Virus record (IMG/VR): IMGVR_UViG_3300018424_003932
Coordinates: 1 to 36,202 of that record
Source of the DNA: a virus
Length of the DNA stretch: 36,202 nt
Strand: one strand, 5' to 3'
The first letter of the stretch is position 1. Each line of letters opens with the position of its first letter. The position numbers and the translations under genes are program-made. The notes beneath the pieces are model-generated. The model worked only from the letters and a program-made list of their open reading frames with translations, was not told the origin of the DNA and did not search any database. Below are positions 16,004 to 24,205 of this stretch, piece after piece.

Positions 16004-16438
16004 ATGCCTAGATTTGCTCAAGGAAAATTTGGTCTAAAAAACCCAGCAAAGTATATTGGAGGCAGAACACCGACTTACAGATCAAGTTGGGAATTTGCTT
16101 TTATGAAATTCCTAGATGAACATCCTAGTGTAGCAAAGTGGGCAAGCGAAGCTATAAAAATTCCATATAGGAATCCACTAACAGGTAAACACACAATTTA
16201 TGTACCAGATTTTTTTATAGTATATGCAGATAAAAGAAGTAAACAGCATGTAGAATTAATAGAAGTAAAACCTGCAAATCAAGCTATAAGAGAAAAGGTA
16301 GGACGTAGTAAGATTAATCAAGCACATTTTATTGTTAACCAAGCAAAATGGGAAGCCGCAAGGGCCTACTGTAAACAAAAAGGCATTTTCTTTAGGGTTA
16401 TTAGTGAAAATGATATTTTCCATAACGGTAAACGATAA
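16004..16438 (+). CDS. gp4: Head completion protein, nuclease-like (T4 gp4-like)
   Basis: 144 residues (T4 gp4 about 150). KFGLKNPAKYIGG, then TYRSSWEFAFMKFLDEHPSV and WASEAIKIPYRNPLTGKHTI, followed by VPDFFIVY and VELIEVKPANQ, form a PD-(D/E)XK-type core with candidate catalytic Glu (SSWE), Asp (PDF) and E-V-K. T4 gp4 acts late in head assembly, after packaging, and has this nuclease fold; trimming of DNA ends is the usual idea. The gene starts two bases after the previous stop. Its stop lies inside the ATAAATA late box that precedes the small-terminase-like gene. Confidence 0.75.
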   Translation: MPRFAQGKFGLKNPAKYIGGRTPTYRSSWEFAFMKFLDEHPSVAKWASEAIKIPYRNPLTGKHTIYVPDFFIVYADKRSKQHVELIEVKPANQAIREKVGRSKINQAHFIVNQAKWEAARAYCKQKGIFFRVISENDIFHNGKR

Positions 16439-16441
16439 ATA
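16435..16441 (+). promoter_or_regulatory. Late promoter box before the gp16-like gene
   Basis: ATAAATA (16435-16441) overlapping the stop of the gp4-like gene, with GGAAAG at about 16460-16465 and the ATG at 16469. A TATAAT string at 16451-16456 lies in the leader. Leadered layout. Confidence 0.55.
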
Positions 16442-16468
16442 ATAGTAGCATATAATACTGGAAAGACT

Positions 16469-16966
16469 ATGACAAAAAAACTACAAGACCTACTTGATTT
16501 ACCAGATTCTAAAGAAATAATTCAAAACGAATTAGAAGATGATATAAAATCTAAATCAGTTATAGAACAAAAAGATACATTGCGTGATATTTCTGAACTT
16601 GATAAGATTGAAGCGGCATTACCTACTGTAAAAGGATTAGGTGAAATGGCAGATGCTGAACTTAATGATGTTGCACAGAGAGCATTACAAAGTTATGAAG
16701 ACTTAATGGATTTAGGCATGAATGTTGAAAGTCGTTATAGTGGCAGAGTGTTTGAGGTAGCAGGAGGTATGCTGAAAACGTCTCTTGATGCTAAGGTAGC
16801 AAAATTAGATAAAAAACTAAAAATGGTAGAGCTTCAACTTAAAAAAGAAAAACTAGATCAAGATAAACCTATTGAAGAAGCAGGTATTATTAGCGGAACA
16901 GGCGCTATTGTAGCTGATAGGAATAGCCTACTACAACGTTTAAAAGATCTAGATAAAGATAAATAG
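16469..16966 (+). CDS. gp16: Small terminase subunit, probable (T4 gp16-like)
   Basis: 165 residues, the same length as T4 gp16 (164). The layout fits: an acidic N-terminal part (LLDLPDSKEIIQNELEDD), a central helical region (LNDVAQRALQSYEDLMDLGM and SRYSGRVFEVAGGMLKTSLD) and a Lys-rich coiled-coil-like stretch (VAKLDKKLKMVELQLKKEK), with VADRNSLLQRLKDLDKDK at the end. The T4 homologue forms rings that start packaging and stimulate the gp17 ATPase. Direct motif evidence is weak because small terminases diverge fast; length, helicity and position two genes before gp17 support it. It carries its own late box and ribosome site. Confidence 0.6.
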   Translation: MTKKLQDLLDLPDSKEIIQNELEDDIKSKSVIEQKDTLRDISELDKIEAALPTVKGLGEMADAELNDVAQRALQSYEDLMDLGMNVESRYSGRVFEVAGGMLKTSLDAKVAKLDKKLKMVELQLKKEKLDQDKPIEEAGIISGTGAIVADRNSLLQRLKDLDKDK

Positions 16967-16975
16967 TATTAGAGG
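16959..16975 (+). promoter_or_regulatory. Late promoter box and ribosome site
   Basis: ATAAATA (16959-16965) overlaps the gp16-like stop; AGAGG at 16971-16975 precedes the ATG at 16984. Gives the next gene a possible separate late transcript. Confidence 0.5.
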
Positions 16976-16983
16976 TATTAAAC

Positions 16984-17547
16984 ATGAAGACATTTACAGA
17001 AGTACTTACAGAATCAAAAAAAACCTATGAATTTAAAGTAGGTGTTGCAGGTGAACTAGGTGAAAATTTTACTGATGCACTAGAAACTTGTATGAAAAAA
17101 TATCAAGTTGTATCTATGTCAAACGGTAAAAAGACACCAATACAAGAACGTCCATTAGATTTCCCCCAGCTAGAAAATATGGAAGTAACGTATTGGGACG
17201 TAGAAGTTGCATATCCAACAACACCGCAAGTGTTAGAAGAATACATTGAAAAATGTTGCCCATGTGACCCTAATCATGTAATTGTACGTACAGCAAATGC
17301 ACCTCAAGAAGAATACCAAGTGCCTAAGTCAGGCGAGCCATACCAGTCAAAATTAGATACATTAGAAATGGAACAGGCAGAACCAGATGCACAGAAAAAA
17401 GTAGCTGGAGACAGAGTTATGGATCTATTAAAAGAATTAGAAACAGCTCGCAAAGAAAGAAATGTCGATCCTATGGAAGCCGCTCCTAAAGGCGAAAGTG
17501 CAGACATAGATGATAAAATAAACACAAAAGCAGTTGTAGGAGGCTAA
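16984..17547 (+). CDS. Conserved phage protein between gp16- and gp17-like genes
   Basis: 187 residues, function unknown. The first 100 residues look like a folded alpha/beta domain (KTYEFKVGVAGELGENFTDALETC, read in parts; MEVTYWDVEVAYPTTPQVLEEYIEK; CCPCDPNHVIVRTAN), with a CCPC cluster near 91-94. The remainder is acidic and Lys-rich and probably extended. The extreme N-terminus MKTFTEVLTESKK resembles the capsid-targeting leaders of T4 internal proteins (MKTYQEFIxEA), suggesting it may enter the prohead; that is inference from a short motif. AGGAGG just before the next ATG indicates strong translation of the following gene. Confidence 0.65.
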   Translation: MKTFTEVLTESKKTYEFKVGVAGELGENFTDALETCMKKYQVVSMSNGKKTPIQERPLDFPQLENMEVTYWDVEVAYPTTPQVLEEYIEKCCPCDPNHVIVRTANAPQEEYQVPKSGEPYQSKLDTLEMEQAEPDAQKKVAGDRVMDLLKELETARKERNVDPMEAAPKGESADIDDKINTKAVVGG

Positions 17548-17548
17548 T

Positions 17549-18265
17549 ATGAAAGACATACTACAAAAATTAGATGAACTAGATAAAGCAATTGATCAAA
17601 GAGATCCAGCTCCAGAAATAACAAGATTGGACGAACAAGCAAATATGAATATTTCTATGAGCGGAGAAACAGCTGATGAAGTAGCTAGTTTGTTACGTAT
17701 CATGCAAGGCGGCGGTGCACCTGAAGCAAAGCCAGTTGGTCCTGACATGATGCCAATGAAAAAATTAATCAAAATTGCTAATCCAGATATGGATGATCCA
17801 GAAGCGCCAAGCGATGGAGATATGAATGATCTAAAACCTGGCATACAAAAAGAACCATGCAAAGTTTGCGGCAAAGTACACTTAGGCAATAGTGGTTGTG
17901 GTGGACATGAATCTACAGAAGAAGAATGGGATAATTCTCCAGACGAAGAATACAAAGATACACAATACATGACGAAAGATTTGTCAGGCGGAGCGAACAG
18001 AGAAAAAGGTCAATACAAAGCATCTGTTAGAGGCGACAATGCAATGGCAATGGAAGAATTACAAACCGAATTACGTGATCAACTAATGGCTAAAATGAAC
18101 GAAGCCAAAGATGAAGAAAAATTTGATGAAATGGGTTGTGTAAAGGAAATGAAAAAACTTTATGCAAGCGGTTGCACTAAAGCAGAAAACTACAAAAAGT
18201 GCAAAGAAGGATACGGTTGTTCAAGAGGACAATTTGAAAAACTATACGCATCCAATTGCGGTTAA
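17549..18265 (+). CDS. Cys-rich acidic conserved phage protein
   Basis: 238 residues, not recognised. It is acidic and largely charged. Residues about 104-119 contain a putative metal knuckle, CKVCGKVHLG followed by CGGH. The C-terminal 45 residues hold further cysteines in a repeated pattern: CVKEMKKLYASGC, then CKEGYGCSRG, then FEKLYASNC. The KLYASGC/KLYASNC pair looks like an internal repeat. Cysteine pairs could bind zinc, since disulphides would not form in the cytoplasm. It starts two bases after the previous stop behind AGGAGG and is followed by a strong terminator before gp17. Position between gp16- and gp17-like genes suggests a packaging or head role, without proof. Confidence 0.65.
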   Translation: MKDILQKLDELDKAIDQRDPAPEITRLDEQANMNISMSGETADEVASLLRIMQGGGAPEAKPVGPDMMPMKKLIKIANPDMDDPEAPSDGDMNDLKPGIQKEPCKVCGKVHLGNSGCGGHESTEEEWDNSPDEEYKDTQYMTKDLSGGANREKGQYKASVRGDNAMAMEELQTELRDQLMAKMNEAKDEEKFDEMGCVKEMKKLYASGCTKAENYKKCKEGYGCSRGQFEKLYASNCG

Positions 18266-18273
18266 CATAATTC

Positions 18274-18300
18274 AATAGGGCCTACGGGCCCTATTCTTTT
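18274..18300 (+). terminator. Intrinsic terminator before gp17
   Basis: A perfect 9-bp stem AATAGGGCC (18274-18282) / GGCCCTATT (18287-18295), TACG loop, followed by CTTTT. It closes the gp16-region transcript just upstream of the gp17 late box. Confidence 0.8.
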
Positions 18301-18303
18301 GAG

Positions 18304-18309
18304 TAAATA
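18304..18309 (+). promoter_or_regulatory. Late-like box of the terminase gene
   Basis: TAAATA (18304-18309) in GAGTAAATA, 4 nt before the ATG at 18314 and directly after a terminator. No Shine-Dalgarno sequence. The box is weaker than ATAAATA and the spacing is one base shorter than in the leaderless set. Confidence 0.45.
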
Positions 18310-18313
18310 CAAC

Positions 18314-19894
18314 ATGTCGAAAAGTTTAGATGGCGTATTAACAAAGAAAGCCAACCAAAGAGAAACATTTACCGAAGAACAAATACAAGACTTAATGGCT
18401 TGTATGGATCCTCAAAACGGTTATTTGTATTTTGCAGAAAAGTTTGGTTATATACAGCATCCAGTAAAAGGCAAACTATTGTTTGAACCTTTCACTTATC
18501 AGTGCAGACTTTTAGAAAGTTATCATAATTATAGATTTAACATTAATATGTTACCTAGGCAAACAGGCAAAACTACATGTGCCGCCATTTATCTATTATG
18601 GTATGCAATGTTTCAACCAGATCAAACTGTACTGATTGCCGCACACAAATATACTGGTGCACAAGAAATTATGCAACGAATTAGATATGCATATGAATTA
18701 TGTCCTGATCACATTAGAGCAGGTGTAATTAATTACAACAAAGGTACTATAGAGTTTGAAAATGGATCACGTATTGTAAGTCAAACAACAACTGGCAATA
18801 CAGGCAGAGGTATGTCTATTTCATTACTATACTGCGACGAGTTTGCATTTGTACAACCTAATATAGCCCAAGACTTTTGGACTTCAATATCACCTACACT
18901 AGCTACAGGTGGTCGTGCTATTATTACAAGCACACCTAACTCAGACGAAGATACATTTGCTACAATTTGGAAACAAGCAGAACAAAAATTTGACGAACAC
19001 GGTAATGAAAATGAAGTTGGCATAAATGGCTTTCATAGTTTTACTTGTCATTGGAGTGAACATCCTGATCGAGATGATAAATGGAAAGAAGAAGAACTAG
19101 GAAGAATTGGTGAAGAAAGATTTAGACGTGAATACGAATGCGAATTCCTTGTATTTGACGAAACACTAATTAATGCTATAAAACTTGCTACACTAGAAGG
19201 AACATCTCCTATAATTAATATGGGACAAACAAGATGGTATAAAAAACCTACTAGTGAGTTTACATATGCTGTTGCCCTTGATCCTAGTATGGGTACAGGA
19301 GGAGATTATTCAGCTATACAAGTTTATGAATTACCTAGTTATGAACAAGTAGCAGAATGGCAACACAATACTACAGCTATACCAGGACAAATTAGAGTGC
19401 TTGCTGATATATGTAAGTATATAGAAAGCGAAACAAAGGCACCACAATCAATTTACTGGAGTGTAGAAAACAATGGCTTAGGTGAAGCCGCACTTATTGT
19501 AATAAATGATTACGGTGAAGAAAATATACCAGGGCTTTTTGTAAGCGAACCTATTAGAAAAGGTCATGTTAGAAAATTCCGTAAAGGATTTAATACTACC
19601 CATAGTACAAAGGTTACAGCTTGTAGTAGGCTTAAAACTATGGTTGAAAACGATAAATTAATGATTAAATCGAAACCACTTGTATCTGAACTTAAAAATT
19701 TTGTAGCTACAGGATCTAGCTATCAAGCTAAATTAGGGCATAGCGATGATTTAATAAGTGCTACTCTACTAGCATTAAGAATGATGGATGTAATGAAAGA
19801 TTGGGATCCTAGGGTATATAACACCTTCAATCAAACCGAAGAAATAGAAGATTACGAACCGCCAATGCCTATCTTCATAAGTACAAACTATTGA
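18314..19894 (+). CDS. gp17: Terminase large subunit (T4 gp17-like)
   Basis: 526 residues from ATG 18314 (T4 gp17 has 610). The ATPase domain has PRQTGKTT (81-88) as Walker A and LLYCDEF (about 171-177) as Walker B with catalytic Glu; HKYTGAQEIMQRI lies between. The nuclease domain has ALDPSMGTGGDYSAIQVYE (about 320-338), with the metal-binding Asp, and KLGHSDDLISATLLALR near 474-490. It pumps DNA into proheads and cuts concatemers. An in-frame TTG at 18299 lies between terminator and box and is less likely as start. The stop TGA (19892-19894) overlaps the late box of the next gene. Confidence 0.95.
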   Translation: MSKSLDGVLTKKANQRETFTEEQIQDLMACMDPQNGYLYFAEKFGYIQHPVKGKLLFEPFTYQCRLLESYHNYRFNINMLPRQTGKTTCAAIYLLWYAMFQPDQTVLIAAHKYTGAQEIMQRIRYAYELCPDHIRAGVINYNKGTIEFENGSRIVSQTTTGNTGRGMSISLLYCDEFAFVQPNIAQDFWTSISPTLATGGRAIITSTPNSDEDTFATIWKQAEQKFDEHGNENEVGINGFHSFTCHWSEHPDRDDKWKEEELGRIGEERFRREYECEFLVFDETLINAIKLATLEGTSPIINMGQTRWYKKPTSEFTYAVALDPSMGTGGDYSAIQVYELPSYEQVAEWQHNTTAIPGQIRVLADICKYIESETKAPQSIYWSVENNGLGEAALIVINDYGEENIPGLFVSEPIRKGHVRKFRKGFNTTHSTKVTACSRLKTMVENDKLMIKSKPLVSELKNFVATGSSYQAKLGHSDDLISATLLALRMMDVMKDWDPRVYNTFNQTEEIEDYEPPMPIFISTNY

Positions 19895-19900
19895 TAAATA
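19894..19900 (+). promoter_or_regulatory. Late promoter box, leaderless geometry
   Basis: ATAAATA (19894-19900), then CTAAC and the ATG at 19906: the same exact 5-nt spacing as at 14222 and 27750. No Shine-Dalgarno sequence. Confidence 0.65.
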
Positions 19901-19905
19901 CTAAC

Positions 19906-21951
19906 ATGAAAGACTTGAATAAAATAGCATCTGAACTTTTTGCAAAATTACGTGGTAAATTTAAAGAAATTACTATAGGTAATGAAGCAGGAGATATAAC
20001 AAATCTACCTGAAGAAGGCAGATTTTATGAATTTACATTTAACGGTAAAAAAGTTAGTGTTAGTTTAGATGAAGAAAACGTTGCTGTCATGTATAGTGAA
20101 AAACTATTCGACGACGACGAAGGTGCTACAAAAAAGTCTTGGTATGATTTTTTGAAAGAACTACGGGAGTTTGCACGTAAAAGACTTTTAAATTTTGATA
20201 CCCGAAATATACAAAAAACAAATTTAGATAGAAGAGACTATAAATTTTTAGCAAAGAACAATACTTCCGGAGAAGATACCATGACAGAATCAAAACTTTA
20301 CGGAACGTCAAAAGTAAGTTATCAAGACGTTGACAACGCAAAGATTGTTATTAAACATACAGAGAGCGTTGGTGAAAATAGAAATATCAAAATAGGTAGC
20401 ATTTATATTGAAAGCTCAAATGGAGAACGTTTTAAGTATCCATTTAGACATATCAATGGTGCTAGAGCAATGGCAAGGCATGTAAGTGAAGGCGGCAATC
20501 CTTATGACGACTTTGGTAAACACATTGTTGGACTTTCGGAAGAGTTAAACAAATTACGTAAATTTAAAACATATATGTCAAGAAGCGGTGTCATGGCCGA
20601 AGGTCTTGCACAATACATGGATATTGTAAATGAGCGTTTAGATTCTGTTAAAGATACAATTTTTAAATTACAAAGAACATCTGCATACAAAGAAGCATTT
20701 GAAAGTTTTGAATCTAAAGTATTAGAAGAAGTTCCAGCAGATGTTGCAGGTGATTGGATAGACCAACTTACTATTAGACAATTTAATGAAGAACTGAAAG
20801 ACGTATTTCCTTATATCTATAGATTAGTAAGCGAAGCCACAGCAGTGAAAGAATTAGGTCCAGATGAATTAGTTGCAGAAGCAAGCGATGAAGAAGTAGA
20901 CGGAGAGATTACCAAAGACTCAGTCAAGAAGAGTGCATTAGAATTACTAGTAGATATTGCAAAAACTTCTAAACAATACAAAGGTGAAGTCACAGACGAC
21001 CAAGTTCATTATTTAGGCAGTCTTGTACACGATTTTGATATGGCTGGTATTGAAACAGAAAAGTATAGTGAAATAGAAAAATTATTCAGAACAGCGTCAA
21101 AAACTAATAAAGCAGACATGTCAATGATTCAACCAGCATATGCCCAAGCAAAGACATTAGACGAAGGCGGAATGAAAGATCAGCTTATCGACGCAATGGA
21201 AAAGATTGCAAGTGATACTAGCGGACAGTTGCTATACAAAGCATTAAGTAAAGGCTCAATGGGTCCAGACGTACAAAACTATCTACAAGATATGTACGAT
21301 GAAGTGGCGAGAGATAATGGATGGCATCCAGATGATGACCATGACGAAATCGAACAACGCATGTGGGATGAAATTAATGACGAATATGGAATGGGCGAAG
21401 GTATTCCTACTACAGACGACATTGAAGCGGCATTTGATAAATCAATGGGACAATTTAGTGATAAAGAAATTCCAGTAACAATAGGCAAAGATGGTAGCAT
21501 GGCTAAAATAAATCCAGACGATGAAGATGAAAAACCAGAGCCAACAGTTTCATTGCCTGAAAAGATTTTATCATTATTTGATAGAGAAAAGGGAATGTTT
21601 CCAAAAGGAGAAACAGCAATACTAACAATGGTTGAAAAGGATTATGGTGAGGAACATATTGAGCCAGCAAAAGATTTTATTGAAAGAATTAAGGCAAAAT
21701 ATGAAGAAGTAATGATTCCTATGGAACCAGTAGAAGATGAGGGCGATATGCAAATTGAGTTCAAAACGGACACAAAGGACAAAGAAGACTTAGACGCAAA
21801 GCAAAAAGAACTGGAGCGTATTAAAAGAGACAAAAATACACATAAAGATCCAGAACTTAAGACAGCATTAATGAAACGTCAAGCAGAGCTTAATAAAGAC
21901 AAAGAAGCTATGGCGGCTATGGAAACTTTAAAGTCACTAGCAGGAATTTAA
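19906..21951 (+). CDS. Large conserved marine T4-like phage protein, likely virion-associated
   Basis: 681 residues from ATG 19906; a TTG-type upstream start is rejected because of the late box. The N-terminal 230 residues include RFYEFTFNGKKVSVSLDEEN, SWYDFLKELREFARKRLLNF, SKLYGTSKVSYQDV and FKYPFRHINGARAMARHVSE, then GGNPYDDFGKHIVGLSEELN, a pattern I associate with conserved myovirus proteins of unknown function. The middle is helical and the C-terminus highly charged. A short module FDREKGMFPKGETAILTMVE (about 563-582) looks like a separable C-terminal domain. Late promoter and position next to gp17 suggest a virion or head-assembly role. No catalytic motif seen. Confidence 0.75.
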   Translation: MKDLNKIASELFAKLRGKFKEITIGNEAGDITNLPEEGRFYEFTFNGKKVSVSLDEENVAVMYSEKLFDDDEGATKKSWYDFLKELREFARKRLLNFDTRNIQKTNLDRRDYKFLAKNNTSGEDTMTESKLYGTSKVSYQDVDNAKIVIKHTESVGENRNIKIGSIYIESSNGERFKYPFRHINGARAMARHVSEGGNPYDDFGKHIVGLSEELNKLRKFKTYMSRSGVMAEGLAQYMDIVNERLDSVKDTIFKLQRTSAYKEAFESFESKVLEEVPADVAGDWIDQLTIRQFNEELKDVFPYIYRLVSEATAVKELGPDELVAEASDEEVDGEITKDSVKKSALELLVDIAKTSKQYKGEVTDDQVHYLGSLVHDFDMAGIETEKYSEIEKLFRTASKTNKADMSMIQPAYAQAKTLDEGGMKDQLIDAMEKIASDTSGQLLYKALSKGSMGPDVQNYLQDMYDEVARDNGWHPDDDHDEIEQRMWDEINDEYGMGEGIPTTDDIEAAFDKSMGQFSDKEIPVTIGKDGSMAKINPDDEDEKPEPTVSLPEKILSLFDREKGMFPKGETAILTMVEKDYGEEHIEPAKDFIERIKAKYEEVMIPMEPVEDEGDMQIEFKTDTKDKEDLDAKQKELERIKRDKNTHKDPELKTALMKRQAELNKDKEAMAAMETLKSLAGI

Positions 21952-21966
21952 TAAAAAAATCAATTT

Positions 21967-22010
21967 ATTAGCAAAAAGAGGTTGACTTTTGCTAATTAAT
22001 ATCGTATAGT
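21967..22010 (+). promoter_or_regulatory. gp32 promoter with overlapping inverted repeat
   Basis: TTGACT (21982-21987), a 17-nt spacer and TATAGT (22005-22010) form a sigma70-type promoter. An exact 10-bp inverted repeat, ATTAGCAAAA (21967-21976) and TTTTGCTAAT (21987-21996), flanks the -35 element. It could be an operator or a weak terminator of the upstream transcript. The leader then runs about 60 nt to a GGAGG site at 22062-22067. Confidence 0.65.
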
Positions 22011-22076
22011 ACATAATATGTGCTGTACAAAACAACTAGGCACAAAGCTAAAGGCAACAAATAGGAGGCATATAAT

Positions 22077-23078
22077 ATGGCATCATTAGCTGAAATCCGA
22101 GCAAAGCTCAAAGAACAAGAGAACCGCACAAGTGGTAACTCTTCCGGCGGCGGCGACAACGCAATTTACCCATTTTGGAATATGAAAGAAGGCGACACTG
22201 CAACGTTGCGTTTCTTACCTGATGGGAATAAAGATAACACTTTTTTCTGGGTAGAACGTTTGTTAATTAAACTTCCGTTCCAAGGTATTAAAGGTGAAAC
22301 TGATTCACGTCCAGTACAAGTACAAGTTCCATGTATGGAAATGTATGGAGAATCATGTAATATTCTTAATGAAGTACGTGGTTGGTTTAAAGATCCAAGT
22401 CTTGAAGATATGGGTCGTAAATATTGGAAGAAACGTTCATATGTATTCCAAGGTTTTGTAACTGATAATCCTTTATCGGAAGATACAACTCCAGAAAATC
22501 CAATTAGACGTTTTATAATTGGTCCGCAAATTTTCCAAATCATCAAGCAAGCATTGATGGATCCAGACATGGAAGAATTGCCAACTGATTACACAGCTGG
22601 TGTAGACTTCCGTCTTAACAAAGCAAGCAAAGGCGGTTATGCTGACTATTCAACATCAACTTGGGCACGTAGAGATCGTCCATTAGGTGATTCAGAAATG
22701 AATGCTATTAATACGCATGGGTTGTTTAACCTAAGTGATTTCCTTCCTAAAAAACCAGGTGATGTAGAACTTAAAGTTATGCAAGAAATGTTTGAAGCAT
22801 CAGTAGATGGTGAAGCATACGATATGGACAGATTTGGTCAATATTTCCGTCCAGCAGGTATGGCGGCACGTACAGGTGATCCAAAAGCACAAGCAACACA
22901 AGCAACACCTGTTGCAACAAAAACAGAAGCACCTAAGCAAGCTGAACCAGTTGTAGAAACAGCACCTGCAACTGCACCAGTAGCAGAAGCGGCTCCTGTT
23001 GCTGAAACTGCTCCAACAGCATCTGGTGGTGATGCACAAGACATTCTAGCAATGATCCGTGCAAGACAAAACCAGTAA
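22077..23078 (+). CDS. gp32: Single-stranded DNA-binding protein (T4 gp32-like)
   Basis: 333 residues (T4 gp32 has 301). The start MASLAEIRAKLKEQENR matches the basic N-terminal cooperativity segment; IYPFWNMKEGDTATLRFLPD and FFWVERLLIKLPF form the OB-fold entry, and YWKKRSYVFQGFV with RRFIIGPQIFQIIKQAL the core. It coats ssDNA in replication, recombination and repair. T4 gp32 holds zinc with one His and three Cys; here only C86 and C94 lie in that region, so the zinc site is incomplete. Residues about 270-320 are a Pro/Ala/Thr linker, and the tail DAQDILAMIRARQNQ is not acidic as in T4. It has a strong GGAGG site and own promoter. Confidence 0.9.
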   Translation: MASLAEIRAKLKEQENRTSGNSSGGGDNAIYPFWNMKEGDTATLRFLPDGNKDNTFFWVERLLIKLPFQGIKGETDSRPVQVQVPCMEMYGESCNILNEVRGWFKDPSLEDMGRKYWKKRSYVFQGFVTDNPLSEDTTPENPIRRFIIGPQIFQIIKQALMDPDMEELPTDYTAGVDFRLNKASKGGYADYSTSTWARRDRPLGDSEMNAINTHGLFNLSDFLPKKPGDVELKVMQEMFEASVDGEAYDMDRFGQYFRPAGMAARTGDPKAQATQATPVATKTEAPKQAEPVVETAPATAPVAEAAPVAETAPTASGGDAQDILAMIRARQNQ

Positions 23079-23086
23079 ACAAAATA

Positions 23087-23105
23087 TGTGGGGGGAAACC
23101 CCCAC
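23087..23105 (+). terminator. GC-rich hairpin between gp32 and uvsX
   Basis: GTGGGGG / CCCCCAC, 7-bp stem with a GAAA tetraloop, right after the gp32 stop. Very stable for its size, but no T-run follows, so it may act as an mRNA 3' stabiliser or a partial terminator that sets the gp32:uvsX ratio. Confidence 0.6.
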
Positions 23106-23125
23106 ACTAACTTTAAGGAGTAACT

Positions 23126-24205
23126 ATGGCAAAAGCATTTGATCCTAGTAAATTTAGGACATCATTAACGAAATCTATTTCAGGTATGAGTGCAGGATTT
23201 AACGATCCAACTGATTGGATTTCAACAGGCAACTATGCACTCAACTATCTAGTATCAGGAGACTTCCATAAAGGTGTTCCACTAGGTAAAGTAACTGTAT
23301 TTGCAGGCGAAAGTGGTGCAGGTAAAAGTTATATTTGTGCAGGTAACATTGTGAAAGCCGCACAAGAGCAAGGTATCTTTGTAGTTCTAATTGATAGTGA
23401 AAACGCTCTTGACGAAGCGTGGTTACATGCACTTGATGTAGATACAAGCGAAGATAAACTACTTAAACTTAACATGTCAATGATCGATGACGTTGCTAAA
23501 ACTATTAGTGTGTTTATGGCAGACTACAAAGCAATGGACGAAGAAGAACGACCTAAGGTGTTGTTTGTTATTGATAGTTTAGGTATGTTACTAACACCTA
23601 CAGATGTTGATCAGTTTAACAAGGGTGATATGAAAGGTGATATGGGCCGTAAGCCTAAGGCACTAACTGCACTTGTTCGTAACACAGTTAACATGATTGG
23701 TTCACATAACGTAGGACTTGTATGTACTAACCATACGTATGCATCGCAAGATATGTTTGACCCAGATGACAAGATCTCAGGCGGTCAAGGATTTATCTAT
23801 GCATCTTCGATTGTTGTAGCAATGAAAAAACTAAAACTAAAAGAAGATGAAGATGGCAACAAGATCAGCGAAGTACGTGGTATTCGTGCTGGTTGTAAAG
23901 TAATGAAAACACGTTACGCAAAACCTTTCGAAGGCGTACAAGTAAAGATCCCTTATGAAACAGGAATGAATCCTTACAGCGGACTTGTTGAACTTTTTGA
24001 AAAACAAGGTATGATTGTTAAAGATGGAAATAGGTTAAAGTATATAGATTCATCTGGTACAGAACACAAAGAGTACAGAAAAAATTGGACGGGTGAATTA
24101 CTCGATATGGTAATGAATGATTATAAAAATCTAGAGTCAGAGGTAAATACCGCAGACGACGATGTCATAGAAAACCATAACGAGGAGCCTGTATTAAATG
24201 ACTGA
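23126..24205 (+). CDS. uvsX: RecA-like recombinase UvsX
   Basis: 359 residues with Walker A GESGAGKS (61-68), ENALDEAWLHALDVD, and Walker B-type VLFVIDSLGMLL (about 146-157). IVVAMKKLKLKEDEDG and GCKVMKTRYAKPFEGVQVKI also match UvsX. The protein forms filaments on ssDNA with gp32 and UvsY and drives strand exchange for recombination-dependent replication. It lies 47 bp after gp32 with AAGGAG before the ATG, so it can be read from the gp32 promoter. Its stop overlaps the next gene by 8 nt. The Walker A is of the normal GxxGxGKS type, unlike T4 UvsX, which departs from it. Confidence 0.93.
   Translation: MAKAFDPSKFRTSLTKSISGMSAGFNDPTDWISTGNYALNYLVSGDFHKGVPLGKVTVFAGESGAGKSYICAGNIVKAAQEQGIFVVLIDSENALDEAWLHALDVDTSEDKLLKLNMSMIDDVAKTISVFMADYKAMDEEERPKVLFVIDSLGMLLTPTDVDQFNKGDMKGDMGRKPKALTALVRNTVNMIGSHNVGLVCTNHTYASQDMFDPDDKISGGQGFIYASSIVVAMKKLKLKEDEDGNKISEVRGIRAGCKVMKTRYAKPFEGVQVKIPYETGMNPYSGLVELFEKQGMIVKDGNRLKYIDSSGTEHKEYRKNWTGELLDMVMNDYKNLESEVNTADDDVIENHNEEPVLND

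Noticed and set aside
22166-23107. Minus-strand open frames opposite gp32
   Set aside because: They mirror the gp32 coding sequence, including a Cys-rich artefact from the Ala/Pro/Thr linker; no promoter or ribosome site.
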